Source: Humulus lupulus (taxonomy: Eukaryota > Streptophyta > Magnoliopsida > Rosales > Cannabaceae). From it: 64,000 nucleotides of DNA. This document shows, piece by piece, positions 11,581-22,041 of the stretch. The notes under the pieces are model-generated. The model worked only from the letters and a program-made list of their open reading frames with translations, did no database searches and had not been told where the DNA came from. Location: assembly GCF_963169125.1 (NCBI RefSeq), contig NC_084795.1, positions 134,519,701 to 134,583,700 of the forward strand, read 5' to 3'. The translations under genes and the position numbers were made by a program. Numbering within the stretch: position 1 is the stretch's first letter; every line of letters starts with the position of its first letter.

Positions 11581-11805
11581 CAGGGACTGTGCCATGCGTG
11601 TAGCACTACAATGATATTGTATTAGTGTTGATTTTATTTTATGTAAAACGCATAATCTAGTACTTGTAAAACCTTTACATGCTCATAAACTTATAAAAGA
11701 AAGTCATTTATTATATGAAAAATCTCAGTGGGGCCTTGCTGAAACATGTAAGTTAGGCCCAATAGTTTAAAAAGAAAATAATAGTTTTCATGCAACGTTT
11801 ACTAA
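11581..11805. other. Host sequence resumed after the solo LTR
   Basis: Continuation of 6977-8346 across the solo LTR. Its first 20 bases (to 11600) form the right arm of a palindrome whose left arm is at 8326-8341. No gene is seen. It ends where the G2 LTR begins. Confidence 0.6.
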
Positions 11806-12459
11806 TATAATGACCCAACTATTCTAAAACATTGGACCATTAGAACTACTAAACATAACTATTACTTTGAAGAACATATACATAAGATAATAATAACTTT
11901 ATTAAAACTTCAACATAACATTGTGGAAATTACAAGGTAAAATAGAATTTTTGTATGGATACTCATTGTTTAAAACATAAAACATAATTTTAAACTAAAG
12001 AAAATTGTTTACAAAACTAAATGCGAAAAATACACAGAAATATAATAAAAAAAAACTAAAAATAATGTCATCCTCGATCAACTCGCAACCAATTCATTCC
12101 ATTCGTCCTCAATACACAAGTCAAGCCACTAAGAACCCTCCCGCCTCCGTATCTAATTTCCTGCATCACACTAAAAGAAAAAGAAAGGAGTGAGCCTAAT
12201 GCCCAACAAGGAAAATATACTAACACATATAACATAAAACATAAACATAAGACTATATCAAAAACATATACTATAAATCATATATCACAATTCTAACCCA
12301 TGTACATGGTAAACATTGGGGTTTACTAGCTAAGATACCATAAACCTCAAAATACATTGAGATTTGCTAGCTAAGCAACTATAAGCCCCAATAAACATTA
12401 AAGTATTGGGGTTCGCTATTTAATAAACTATAAGCCCCAAAAACATATATATCATAATA
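11806..12459 (-). repeat. G2 3' LTR fragment
   Basis: It matches 20682-21320 of the 5' LTR at roughly 95% by eye, including the CATTGGGGTTTACTAGCTAA repeats. It breaks off after ATCATAA, where the 5' copy continues and this one passes straight into the RNase H-integrase linker. About 2.1 kb of LTR and all of integrase are therefore lost. Confidence 0.8.
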
Positions 12460-13235
12460 CCCTTGCCCAATCCGTATATCTTCTAACAGACTTGACTGTA
12501 TGGACAAGTTAACCAATTTACCAATGACTACTTCTATTTCAGCATTGATCAGCTCTTGCTGTAGCAGCTAATCTATTCCAGCCAATGCTGCTAAACTTCC
12601 ATAATTCTTCCTACTTAGCGCATCAGCAACTACGTTTGCCTTTCCCGGGTGGTATAAAACTTCACAGTCATAATCCTTTACTAGTTCTAACCACTTGCGC
12701 TGCCTCATGTTGAGCTCCTTTTGTGTGAAGAAATACTTTAGGCTTTTATGGTCCGTATAAATTTCACACTGTTATCTATAAAGATAATAGCGCCAGATTT
12801 TTAATGCAAAGACTACCGCTGCCAACTCAATATCGTGTGTTGGATAGCGTTGCTCGTACTCCTTCAATTTCCTTGAGGCGTAGGCTATCACCTTGTCATT
12901 CTGCATCAGCACACAACCCAATCCTTGCTTCGACACATCACAGTAGACTACAAACTTGTCATTGGGTACCGATACACAAAGTACTGGTGCTGAGCATAGC
13001 TTATCCTTAAGCAACTGGAAGCTCTCTTCACACTTATCCGTCTAGTGGAACCTTTGCTACTTCCGGGTCAGGTTGGTAAATGGAGTGGCTATCTTAGAAA
13101 AACCCTCTACAAACCTCCGATAATAACTTGCTAGTCCCAGAAAACTTCTTACCTCTAATGCATTCTTTGGTCTTGGCCAATCCTTCACAGCCTCTGCTTT
13201 AGATGGGTCTACAACAATTCCGTCCTTGGATACTA
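12460..13235 (-). pseudogene. G2 RNase H and RT 3' part
   Basis: The minus strand encodes the RT thumb region, then RNase H ([53 protein letters not shown]), then [15 protein letters not shown] and the linker toward integrase (LVNLSIQSSLLEDI). An in-frame stop lies at 12772-12774 within the YLYR-type sequence. The frame ends abruptly at both sides: deletion at 12460 and solo LTR insertion at 13236. The RT part resumes at 15494. Confidence 0.8.
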
Positions 13236-15493
13236 TGTAACGCCCTGGATAGCCGAGACCGGTACACTATGTTTATAAAGGTGTGAGACTTGCTAATCAA
13301 GTCGTTTAATCAAAACGTGTCATTAACTAAAGTGTTCTGGGGCTAAAAGACATTTTGGCCTCAAAAGATGCATATTATAAGTCATAAACAATTTACAGAA
13401 GGGATCCCCAAAAGTACAATGTTTAAAAGTTGGTTTACAAAATTCAACAGTTAAGAGTAAACATTAGCCATACTAAGGCAAAATACAAGGTTCTGGTCCT
13501 CTCATCCCTGTAATCTCCTCAACCGTGGCGGCTGAGCGGCCTGACATGTACATTAACCCTGCAGAGCTCTCCAGTCAAGGTTGATCAATCTTGCCCTTGC
13601 CTTTACCTGCACCACACAGCACCCGTGAGCCGAGGCCCAGCAAGAAAATAACATACACAGCATATACGATATTAACAAACAAATATTCTAGTAAGCATGT
13701 TCAGATGTTCAATCAATAGCATATAAGCATACTTCAGAGTACAAATAACCTCATCTATACTTAGGCTATTCAACAATCTCATTAATCACATTCTTAGCCA
13801 AATATAATAATCAATTAACTCAAATACTAGGGCCGACACCTTAGGTCGCACCCTCTGTTTAACCCACTGACTCCGGCCCGCTTAAACCGAGCTCAGTGCA
13901 TAATAAGCTATCCTCGAATACCAGTCTCCGAGCCGTGCCAATTGCACAAGATAACCGTGGCACGCTTAGGCCGGTGGTTTACAATTTACATGGCATAATA
14001 CCATTCTTTCAATCATATATATCAGGGAGCCCTTAGTCCCATTCAAAGACTCAACCGGGTATAGTTTTCTTACCTTTGGCTTCTAGATGAATTAGTTACG
14101 GGCGATACTCCTTGAGCGCGATCCGATCCCCGAGCCCTAGCTTAGCACCTAGTCACAACCATGATGAAGAATACCATTAACAATCATAAATGAGTTTCTA
14201 AACCAAGTTCTAGTCCTCGGAACATTGAATTTCACCAAATATGGTAAAAGACTCAACCCCAAGCCTAAAATCTCAAAATCCCGGAATCCCTTAAGGGCCC
14301 TGCCATGGCCATCCATGTCGCGGCATGGCCCCAGACAGAACCCTCCATGGGCACAAAAATAGGTAAGGGCCGCGACATTCCTTAGGCCATGCCGCGGCCC
14401 ACCATCCTTGCTCAGCACAACTCAACTTCCAAGGGCCGCGGCTCACCAAGAACTATGCCACGGGCCGACCGCTTCAAACCCAGAAAAACCACCATTTTTA
14501 ACTCCCAAACCTCATGCAAACTCACTCAAAACCACCCCAAATCCACAACTCAATTATCCAAAGACTTCCCACAAGATCCCAACAACTCAACCCAGCTGAA
14601 TCCTAGGCTAGAAACCCATCAAAGACCCATTTCAATTACTGAAACTTCCTATCTTAAAAACACAAAACCCAGCCATGGAAACTCTAAAATTCAACCATCA
14701 AACCTTGAATTAAAGCTTTCCTCAGCTGCAGAAACACTTCTCCAAGAGTTCCCTGACCTAACTTCAAAGATTCTAGCCTCAAATCCAACCTTGAATACCA
14801 AAACCACAACTATTAAAAGCTCAGCCATTTTCTCAAAATTCCCGACCATAAAAACGAAAATTCAAAGCTTACCTTGGCTCTATTTCACTCCCTTCAATTC
14901 CCAAATATTCAGCTTGATTCTCTTGAAAACTCAGAGTTGTTCTTCCTTAGGAGAGAGAAGAGAGAAAAAGAGTCGGGTTATACTTCCTATGTCTAGTATT
15001 TTCTAAAGTCTTCCAAGTATATCCTTAGGTTATTAGACTAATCCTAAAGCTCGGGGTGCCGGAAACGTCCCCGAGGGAAAAACGGTAAAATCCCCCAATA
15101 ATCCCGCCTAGACATTCTAACCTCAAATATATCTCCAATTATTTATTTCCATCACCCGATAGTCTGAATCACTACCCGATACCTAAAATACTCCTTGACT
15201 TGTCCAAAGTCAATTATAATGCCCCGTTGTGACTTTTCCCGCTATCAAGCCCTAGGATCGCCTCGAGTCGCCGGCTGCAGAATTATCCACATAATAATGT
15301 GGTTCTCACATATACATTAATGTCTATTTCATATGATCACATAATATCATCAATTATCATATAATATCATTTAAGCACTATTAATCACATAATATCTCAT
15401 TAAAATAAATACTATTCACTCAAATCCCATTTATGCCCTCCCGGCACACTAATCAAGGTCCTTAAGCCTTATTAGCAAATTTGGGTCGTTACA
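13236..15493 (-). mobile_element. Solo gypsy LTR inserted in the G2 RT gene
   Basis: It reads TGTAACGCCC to GGGTCGTTACA on the plus strand, with the 5-bp duplication TACTA on both sides (13231-13235 and 15494-15498). Removing it restores the RT reading. It is 2258 bp. By comparison with the G3 LTR (TTACCTGCACCAC block near 13605) the parent element was on the minus strand. A long plus-strand open frame at about 14389-15006 is low-complexity LTR sequence and not a gene. Confidence 0.92.
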
Positions 15494-15723
15494 TACTATG
15501 TGGCCGAGAAATGCTACATCTGAAAGCCGAAATTCGAACTTCTTGAATTTGGCGTATAGTTGATGCTCCTTTAGTCGCAACAATATTAACCTTAAATGTT
15601 TCTCATGCTCAACTTTATCCTTTGAGTACACCAAGATATCGTCGATGAATACTACGACGAATTTATCCAAGTAGTCCTTAAAGACCCTATTCATTAAGTC
15701 CATAAATGCGGCTGGAGTGTTGG
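15494..15723 (-). pseudogene. G2 RT catalytic segment
   Basis: A short piece of RT between two LTR insertions: [20 protein letters not shown], then [16 protein letters not shown] with the catalytic DD, then [19 protein letters not shown] and LSDVAFLGH. It joins in sense to 13235 when the solo LTR is removed. The upstream RT (fingers) is missing because of the deletion linked to the next LTR. Confidence 0.85.
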
Positions 15724-17516
15724 TGTAACGCCCTGGATAGCCAAGACCGCTACACTATGTACTTATAAAGGTGCAAGACTTGCTAATCAAGTCATTAATT
15801 TAAAAACGTGTCACTAAACCAGGATGAGCTAGGGTTAAAAAGGTTTTGGTCTCAAAAGTTTCATTTCATATAATTAATCTGTTATATACATGGGATCCCA
15901 AAAGAAACAGAGTTTAAAAGTTGGATTACAGACTCCCAAAAATACAGACAACTGTCAGCCATACTAAGGCAAAATGAACAATTTCTGGGTCTCGCGTCCC
16001 TGCCTAAACCTCAATCGTGGCGGCTGAGCAGTTGGCCATGTACATTCTGCCCGCAGAGCTCTCCAGATCAAGGCTAATCAAGTTTTCCCTTGCCTTTACC
16101 TGCACCACGTAGCACCTGTGAGCCAAGGCCCAGCAAGAAAACATGATGTGCAACACAAACAATAATAACATATAGTAAATTCACTAAGCATGAACTCTCA
16201 TCAAATAATCCACATTAACCATTTAGCATATATTCAGAATCAAGGATGCAATCAATCACTTATAACATTCATATCACACAATAATCAGGGCTGACAACTT
16301 TGGCCGTACCCCCTGTTTACCCCACTGACTCTAGCCCGCTTAAACCGAGCTCAGTGCATATTAAGCTGTCCTCGGCTACCAGTGGCCAAGTCGCGCCCTG
16401 TGCGCTAGTGTAACCCTTGACACCCTTAGGCCGTTGGTTTACTAATTAGCTTGCATGGCATAATACCATCTTTTCAAGCATACACAATAGGGAACCCTTA
16501 GTCCCATTACAGATATTCAACCAGGTGTAATTTTCTTACCTTTGACTTAAGTGAACTAGTTACGAGAGATGCTCCTTGAGCGCGATCCGATCCCCGAGCC
16601 CTAGCTTAGCACCTAGTCACAACCAAGAAAAAGAATACCATCAACAATCTTAAATGAGCTTCTAGACAAAGTTCTAGTCTCCGAAACATTGAACTTCACC
16701 AAACATGGTAAAAGATTCAATCCCGAGCACCCTAGGTTAAATTCCCAAGCCTAGAATCTCAAAATCCCAAAATCCCTTAAGGGTCGCGGCATTACCCATC
16801 CATGCCACGGCATAGCCCCAACCAGAGGCCTCCCAAAGCACAAAAATAGGTAAGGGTCGCGGCTCATCAAGAAATATGTTGCGGTCTGACCCCTTCAAAC
16901 CCAGAAAAACCTCCATTTTTAACTCTCAAACCTCATGCAAACTCACTCAAAACCACCCCAAATCCACAACTCAATTATCCAAAAACATCCCACAAGATTC
17001 CAAGAACACAACCCAGCTGAAACCTAGGCTAGAAACCCATCAAAAACCCATTTCAATTACTGAAACTTTTTAACTTAAAAACACAAAACCCAGCCATGAA
17101 AACACTATAACTCATCCATTAAACCTTAGATTAAATCTTACCTCAGCTGCAGAACCACTTCTCTAAGGAGAATCCAAGTCAATTCCCAAGCTTTTCCACC
17201 TTAATTCTGCCCTTAACATCAAAATCACAATCACCTCATTACTCAGCCAAAAGCTCAAAGTTTCTAACTTCAAAACACAGTTTAATTCTTACCTTAGCCT
17301 TGATTAAATGTTCCCTGGATAATCCTTGAGCTAGCCTCTAATTCCCCTCTGAATTCTTCTGAAATCCCAGCTCAAATTCCAGTAATTTCTCCAAAATACT
17401 CAGTGTTTTTCCTTGAGAGAGGAGAGAGAGAAAAGGGCTGAGAAAATAGTCGGTCTAATTTTCTTTTCTACTGTTTTCTATTTCTTTAGCCTAACCTTAT
17501 CCCGTTACCCGGTACT
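15724..17516 (-). mobile_element. Truncated LTR, same family as the 13236 solo LTR
   Basis: It starts TGTAACGCCCTGG and follows the 13236 LTR base for base with moderate divergence (leader block near 16100, GC cores near 16780-16870, CTCAGCTGCAGAA near 17140). It stops near 17516, where the G2 protease-RT linker resumes. The last 400-500 bp of the LTR and about 100 codons of RT are missing, so a deletion crossed the junction. No right-hand copy of the flank GTTGG (15719-15723) is present. Confidence 0.82.
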
Positions 17517-17787
17517 AATTTGGTAGGTGTCATTCGATATGGTGCCTTGGAGATAGGCTCGGTACCCGATACTAATTCGATTGTGAAGTCAATCTCCCGA
17601 GTCAGTGGTAGCCCTGGAAAGTCATCAGGAAATACTTCTGGAAACTCCTTTACAATGTGGACGTCTCCAACCTTTAGTGGCGTTTCCTTTACCACATCCG
17701 TGACGCTGGCTACAAATGTGTGACATCCTTTTTCTATCACCCTCTGAGCTTTGAGAGATGAAATATGCGATGTGCGTAATCCTGAAA
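17517..17787 (-). pseudogene. G2 protease-RT linker
   Basis: Minus-strand reading: SSLKAQRVIEKGCHTFVASV, then FPEVFPDDFPGLPLTREIDF and LVSGTEPISKAPYRMTPTKL, the conserved approach to RT. It is broken by the Cassandra LTR upstream and by the deletion at 17516 downstream. Confidence 0.8.
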
Positions 17788-18111
17788 TGTGACGCCCCAC
17801 GTCACTATGGCTACTTTCTGGAATGACGACTGGCCCTACAAACCAACACTAGTATTTTCAGCATGCTTTGTCCTCACTCACATGCTTCCTAGGAAAACTT
17901 CCCAGGAGGTCACCCATCCCTAGATTACCCCAGGTCAAGCACGCTTAACTTTGGAGTTCTCAAATGATGGGCTACCGAAAAGAAGATGCATCTTGTTGAT
18001 ATAGGTAGTACCCATCAATCCATTTAAGCCCTCTTCAATTGTGTAGTCCCATACCTACACAGTCTTAGAATCATCACACTTGACCTTCCCTAGGCGGTGT
18101 GGGATTGCACA
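17788..18111 (-). mobile_element. Cassandra-type TRIM LTR carrying a 5S rRNA-like core
   Basis: A 324-bp block starting TGTGCAATCCCACACCG and ending GGGGCGTCACA on the minus strand interrupts the G2 protease region. Its middle is clearly 5S-like: AGTTAAGCGTGCTTG (17936-17950) and GATGGGTGACCTCC (to 17898) match the conserved parts of plant 5S rRNA. A 5S-derived core inside a short LTR is the hallmark of Cassandra. No internal domain or second LTR is present, so it is a solo LTR or remnant. I find no clear 5-bp duplication (TGAAA versus GCTTA). Confidence 0.85.
17898..17950 (-). promoter_or_regulatory. 5S-like internal control region (box A, box C) in Cassandra
   Basis: Box A lies within AGTTAAGCGTGCTTG and box C within GGATGGGTGACCTCCTGGG, at close to the spacing found in 5S genes. 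In known Cassandra elements this region can recruit RNA polymerase III. Substitutions between the boxes (GACCTGGGGTAATCTAGG) depart from true 5S, so this is not a 5S gene. Confidence 0.75.
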
Positions 18112-18780
18112 GCTTACCCGGTCTTTCCCTTTACGGATCACGGGATTCTGACTGTCACATGAATCTTGTCCCATAAAGCATAGTCTTTGACCGTCATGAG
18201 TCTCGAACGTCACTTTCTTGTGTTTGCAGTCGATGGTTGCACCATGCCTTGCTAGCCAATCCATTCCTAGTATCACGTCGAAGTCTTTAATCTCTAGTTC
18301 TATCAGGTCTCCTTCTAGTTCTACGTCCTTAATCTTGATTGATACGCCTCGTACTATCCATGATGATAGGACTACTTTGCCCAAAGGAAACTTTGTTACA
18401 AACCTAGTTCTAAATCTTTCACAAAGTTTTTCTAATTTCTCAATCATTCCTAACGAGATATATGAGTGAGTGGTCCCCGAATCAAATAATACAGAACATA
18501 CATTATTGAAGATAGAAACCTGACTGTAACCACTTTATTGCTAGCATCAGCTTCTCCTTGGGTTAAGGCGAATACCCTGGTAGGAACCATCTTGTCGTCT
18601 CTTTTTCCCTCTGGCTTGAGCTGGGGACACTCTTTCTTTCGGTGACCTTCCTGACCACAGTTGTAGCATCCCTTAGTGTTTGCACGGCACTCACCAAGAT
18701 GCTTCTTTTGGCATTTATCACATTTCGGGCATTCTACATAACCCGGCCTATTACCTCCATCGTTTGTTTGTGCCCTTTTA
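18112..18780 (-). pseudogene. G2 zinc knuckle and aspartic protease
   Basis: Zinc knuckle near 18650-18690 (CYNCGQEGHRKKEC), then TRVFALTQGEADASNKVV. The protease follows, with the DSGTTHSY-type active site near 18465-18485 damaged, then VILGMDWLARHGATIDC and CFMGQDSCDSQNP. The active-site stretch is broken by a frame change near 18480-18530. The reading is cut at 18112 by Cassandra. Confidence 0.75.
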
Positions 18781-19549
18781 TCGTTGTCAGACTGTTTATT
18801 GTCAGGATGTCGTCTCTTCTAACCATTACTATTGTTGGATTGTTGGTTGTTGTTGTTGTGGTTGTTACGATCATTCTGAGGTTAACTCTACGATTTAGGC
18901 TCAGGCTTACTGGCCTCCTCTTTACTAACATTCGGCTGAAGCCTTTCCACTTCTATTGTCGTTTCTATAACATCAGCATAAGTAGTATTTCCTGGGTTTG
19001 CTAGCTTAACCCCTAGCTCAATCTTTGGTCGAAGTCCTCTAACGAACTTGGTCACCCTCAGAAAGTCAGTTGGAACCATTTCTGGTGCAAACTTGGTTAA
19101 TCGGTCGAACTGCCGAGCATATTCTGCTACTAATAAACTTCCTTGCTTCAGACCAGCGAACTCCTCGATCCTTGAAGCGATGACTGTTGAATTGTAGTAC
19201 TTTTTGTGGAACAGCTCCACAAATATGGTCCAAGTCATGGTGGCGACATCGTGCATTTGCTGAACTAAGTCCTGCCATATTGGGGTGTTGGAGCCATTTG
19301 TTGAGGTTGTGGTTGCGGCTGAGGTTGAGGCTGAGTCTGAGGCTAAGCTTGTTGTCGTTGTTGTTGCAGTAATTCCTCAACTTGCTGTTGTAGCCTGGAA
19401 ATTTCTACAGTGTTGTCAACTGGTGGCGGTAGTGCATTTCGGTTGGCATTAGCACACACTCCCCTTCTGCGAACTGGAGGGGCTTCATTGCTCTCAGGAG
19501 TGGCATTGAAGACATTGACATTGTTGCGAGCAGATCTTCTGAGCGACAT
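18781..19549 (-). pseudogene. G2 gag (internally deleted)
   Basis: The start is ATG at 19547-19549 (MSLRRSARNNVNVF), just after the leader; basic N-termini of this type are common in chromovirus gag. A glutamine-rich stretch (EISRLQQQVEELLQQQRQQ) follows. Then, with a frame break near 19260, comes the gag domain core (WTIFVELFHKKYYN, GSLLVAEYARQFDRL, FLRVTKFVRGLRPKI). The part normally between them, about 80-100 residues, is absent. Confidence 0.78.
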
Positions 19550-20084
19550 CTTTAGCAGAGTTCTAACACTTGAGAAAAACATGTTAGAACTTACCTAATA
19601 GTTTCTAAAGCAAAACTTAATCTAAGCAAACATAACTCGGACCTATCAATAATAATTTCTTATGAAAATAATTGTATAAGCCTTCTTTATAATTAGGGTG
19701 TGTTTCTAAACTTATAAAAATAAGCCATCTTTATTAATTTCTAAGTGTGTTTCTAATTATCTTATATGACTTAATTCTCTGGCTCGAAACTCATCGTTGT
19801 TCAAAAGTTAACCATACTGAGGGAGGGCTGAGATCAGTATAATCGTTCCCACTATTATGGCCCCTCTAACTCTCAATACAGAACCTTGGTTCATTGATTT
19901 ATATCCACCCTCACCAAACTTAGTCATTATTTATTAAATTTATTATTTATTATGATTGCAAAATATTATCAAACTCATACATGTCATCAAAATAACAATG
20001 ATATTAATTTGGAAAAACAATTTTCACTAAGTACAATCATAAAGGCAAAATAATAAATAAAATAAATAAAGAAACTAATCTATT
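19550..20084 (-). other. G2 leader between extra ORF and gag
   Basis: About 530 bp of AT-rich sequence with no credible frame, lying between the extra ORF and the gag start. Confidence 0.6.
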
Positions 20085-20552
20085 CTAAAAATTGGGATCT
20101 TCTACATCAGATCCTTCATCTAACATGTCATCATCTATCTCTTCATAATCATCATTTTCGGGAGCCTCAAAAATTCCTCGGGGAAGATTCGTAAAGATTC
20201 TATTCTTTTGTTATCTTGTGAATTGGAATTCCATCTTAGAGGTAAACCTAATTATGAGAAAATAATATCTCATCGCCACTGGTATTTCATCTTCATCATC
20301 TATTGTCTCCCATATTTCTTCCAAAGCAGCAATTACAAAAGGAAAATCTTTAAAGAGCCTAATTACTAAAATATATTGTTCCGTAGCTCTTATCATTATT
20401 TGCTTAGTCGTTTGTAGATGAACTATTTGATTATGGAATAAAAGTAATCTCTGAGTGATTCTTTCCAATATTCCTATTGTATTTCTTGGTTCTCCAATCC
20501 TTTTTAAGGCCTTAATGGCTCGAATATCGTTATATGTTAAAGCTCCATCCAT
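20085..20552 (-). pseudogene. Extra ORF of G2 upstream of gag, unknown function
   Basis: On the G2 sense strand, 116 bp inside the primer site, a frame starts with ATG at 20550-20552 and runs 113 codons (MDGALTYNDIRAIKALKRIG to MRYYFLIIRFTSKMEF). A TAA at 20211-20213 stops it. The same frame then stays open for 41 more codons with a coherent acidic tail (FEAPENDDYEEIDDD) to TAG at 20085-20087. The natural protein was therefore probably 155 residues with one later nonsense change. Composition is ordinary: amphipathic helices, no signal peptide, no knuckle. I do not recognise a family. Extra ORFs between 5' LTR and gag are known in Tat/Ogre elements, but this element looks chromovirus-like. Confidence 0.6.
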
Positions 20553-20667
20553 TCTTTAACTGAAACATAAGCATAAAGCGTTAGCTAAAACATAAATACT
20601 TACATTGGCGGTTAGATTCGAAGCTTAAGCTTGTGTATCAAGGAGAATTTCATGTAAATGGACCGTT

Positions 20668-20679
20668 GCTCTGATACCA
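20668..20679 (-). promoter_or_regulatory. G2 primer-binding site, initiator tRNA-Met type
   Basis: Intact TGGTATCAGAGC on the minus strand, two bases inside the LTR end at 20682. Confidence 0.88.
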
Positions 20680-21164
20680 ACTATAATGGCCCAACTATTC
20701 TAAGACCTTGGACCATTAGAACTACTAAACATAACTATTACTTTGAAGAACATATACATAAGATAATAATTACTTTATTAAAACCTCAACATAATATTGT
20801 GGAAATTACAAGGTAAAATAGAATTTTGGTACGGGTACCCATTGTTTAAAACATAATTTTAAACTAAAGAAGATTGTTTACAAAACTAAATGCGGAAAAT
20901 ACATAGAAATATAATTTTTTTTTAAATAAAAATAAAAATAACGTCATCCTCGATCGACTCGCAACCCATTCATTCCATTCGTCCTCAATACACAAGTCAA
21001 GCCACCAAGAATCCTCCCACCTCCGTATCTAATTTCCTGCATCACACTAAAAGAAAAAGAAAGGAGTGAGCCTAATGCCCAGCAAGGAAAATATACTAAC
21101 ACATATAACGTAAAACATAAACATAAGACTATATCAAAAACATATATCACAATTCTAACCCATG

Positions 21165-21305
21165 TACATGGTAAACATTGGGGTTTACTAGCTAAGTAAC
21201 TATAAGCCTCAAACTACATTGAGGTTTGCTAGCTAAGCAACTATAAGCCCCAAGAAACATAAAAGTATTGGGGTTTGTTATCTAAGCAACTATAAGCCCC
21301 AAAAA
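21165..21305. repeat. Short tandem repeats in the G2 LTR, about 45-55 bp unit, 3 copies
   Basis: CATTGGGGTTTACTAGCTAA and variants alternate with AACTATAAGCCCCAA three times. Each unit carries complementary GGGG and CCCC ends and could fold. The same array is in the 3' copy (12310-12440). Confidence 0.75.
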
Positions 21306-22025
21306 CATATATATCATAACATATCATAACATAACAAATTATAGCATAATTATAACATATAAGCATATAAAAACTATCCTATTTTCCTTACCAAAATCGG
21401 GATATTTGAGAACAAATGCAGGACTTGGAACACTCTTAAAACCAACAATAAGAATGGTGAGTATTTCTAAAGAGTAAAGAATAAATGTGGAAACTAAACC
21501 TTCAAGAAGAAACTTACCAAGAAATATCTTTATGTTTCAAGAACCTAATCAAGAACCAATAACAAAAGTTAGGATCTGAATAAAAGAAACTAAGAAAACT
21601 AAAGAACTTTAAAGAACTGGACTTAAAGAATAGGAATACCTTAGTTGACCTTATGGATTGGTCTAACTTCAATACCGAAATACACTAAACCTCACTTCCC
21701 AAGTATTTTATAAAGCTTAAAAATGACAAAGCTTTTATCCCAACCCAAGTGTTTATCACTCTATGGTAACACTAGCACCTTGGAGGCTCTGATCACAGCT
21801 TGAAGAATGAGAGGAATGGTTGGGTACTAGGTCCTATTTATAGAGGTAAGGAGTGAAACTAAGCCTTTTTTTATTTGAATAAAAATGATTAATATTAATT
21901 GAAAATATTTTAATATTCATCAATCAGAGGCTTAAGACTCAGTCAAAAAAATTCAAAGGCATGTCTAAGTAGTTAAGTCTTATTTTTAAATTTAAAAACA
22001 AAAGTTTCAAAAATAATCACACTAA

Positions 22026-22041
22026 GGGCGATATATCGCCC
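22026..22041. repeat. Perfect 16-bp palindrome in the G2 LTR
   Basis: GGGCGATATATCGCCC is followed by GGCGATATATCGG (22048) and by CAATATATCGG and CAATATATCAC variants (about 22133-22162). The core GATATATC thus recurs within 140 bp. Confidence 0.8.

Noticed and set aside
14389..15006. 205-codon plus-strand frame
   Set aside because: It lies wholly within the solo LTR 13236-15493, is rich in Thr, Ser, Asn and Lys with no domain, and the related LTR at 15724 keeps only a broken version.
17880..17995. Possible functional 5S rRNA gene
   Set aside because: The conserved boxes are present but the 5' and 3' parts and the middle depart from 5S, and it lies inside a Cassandra-type LTR.
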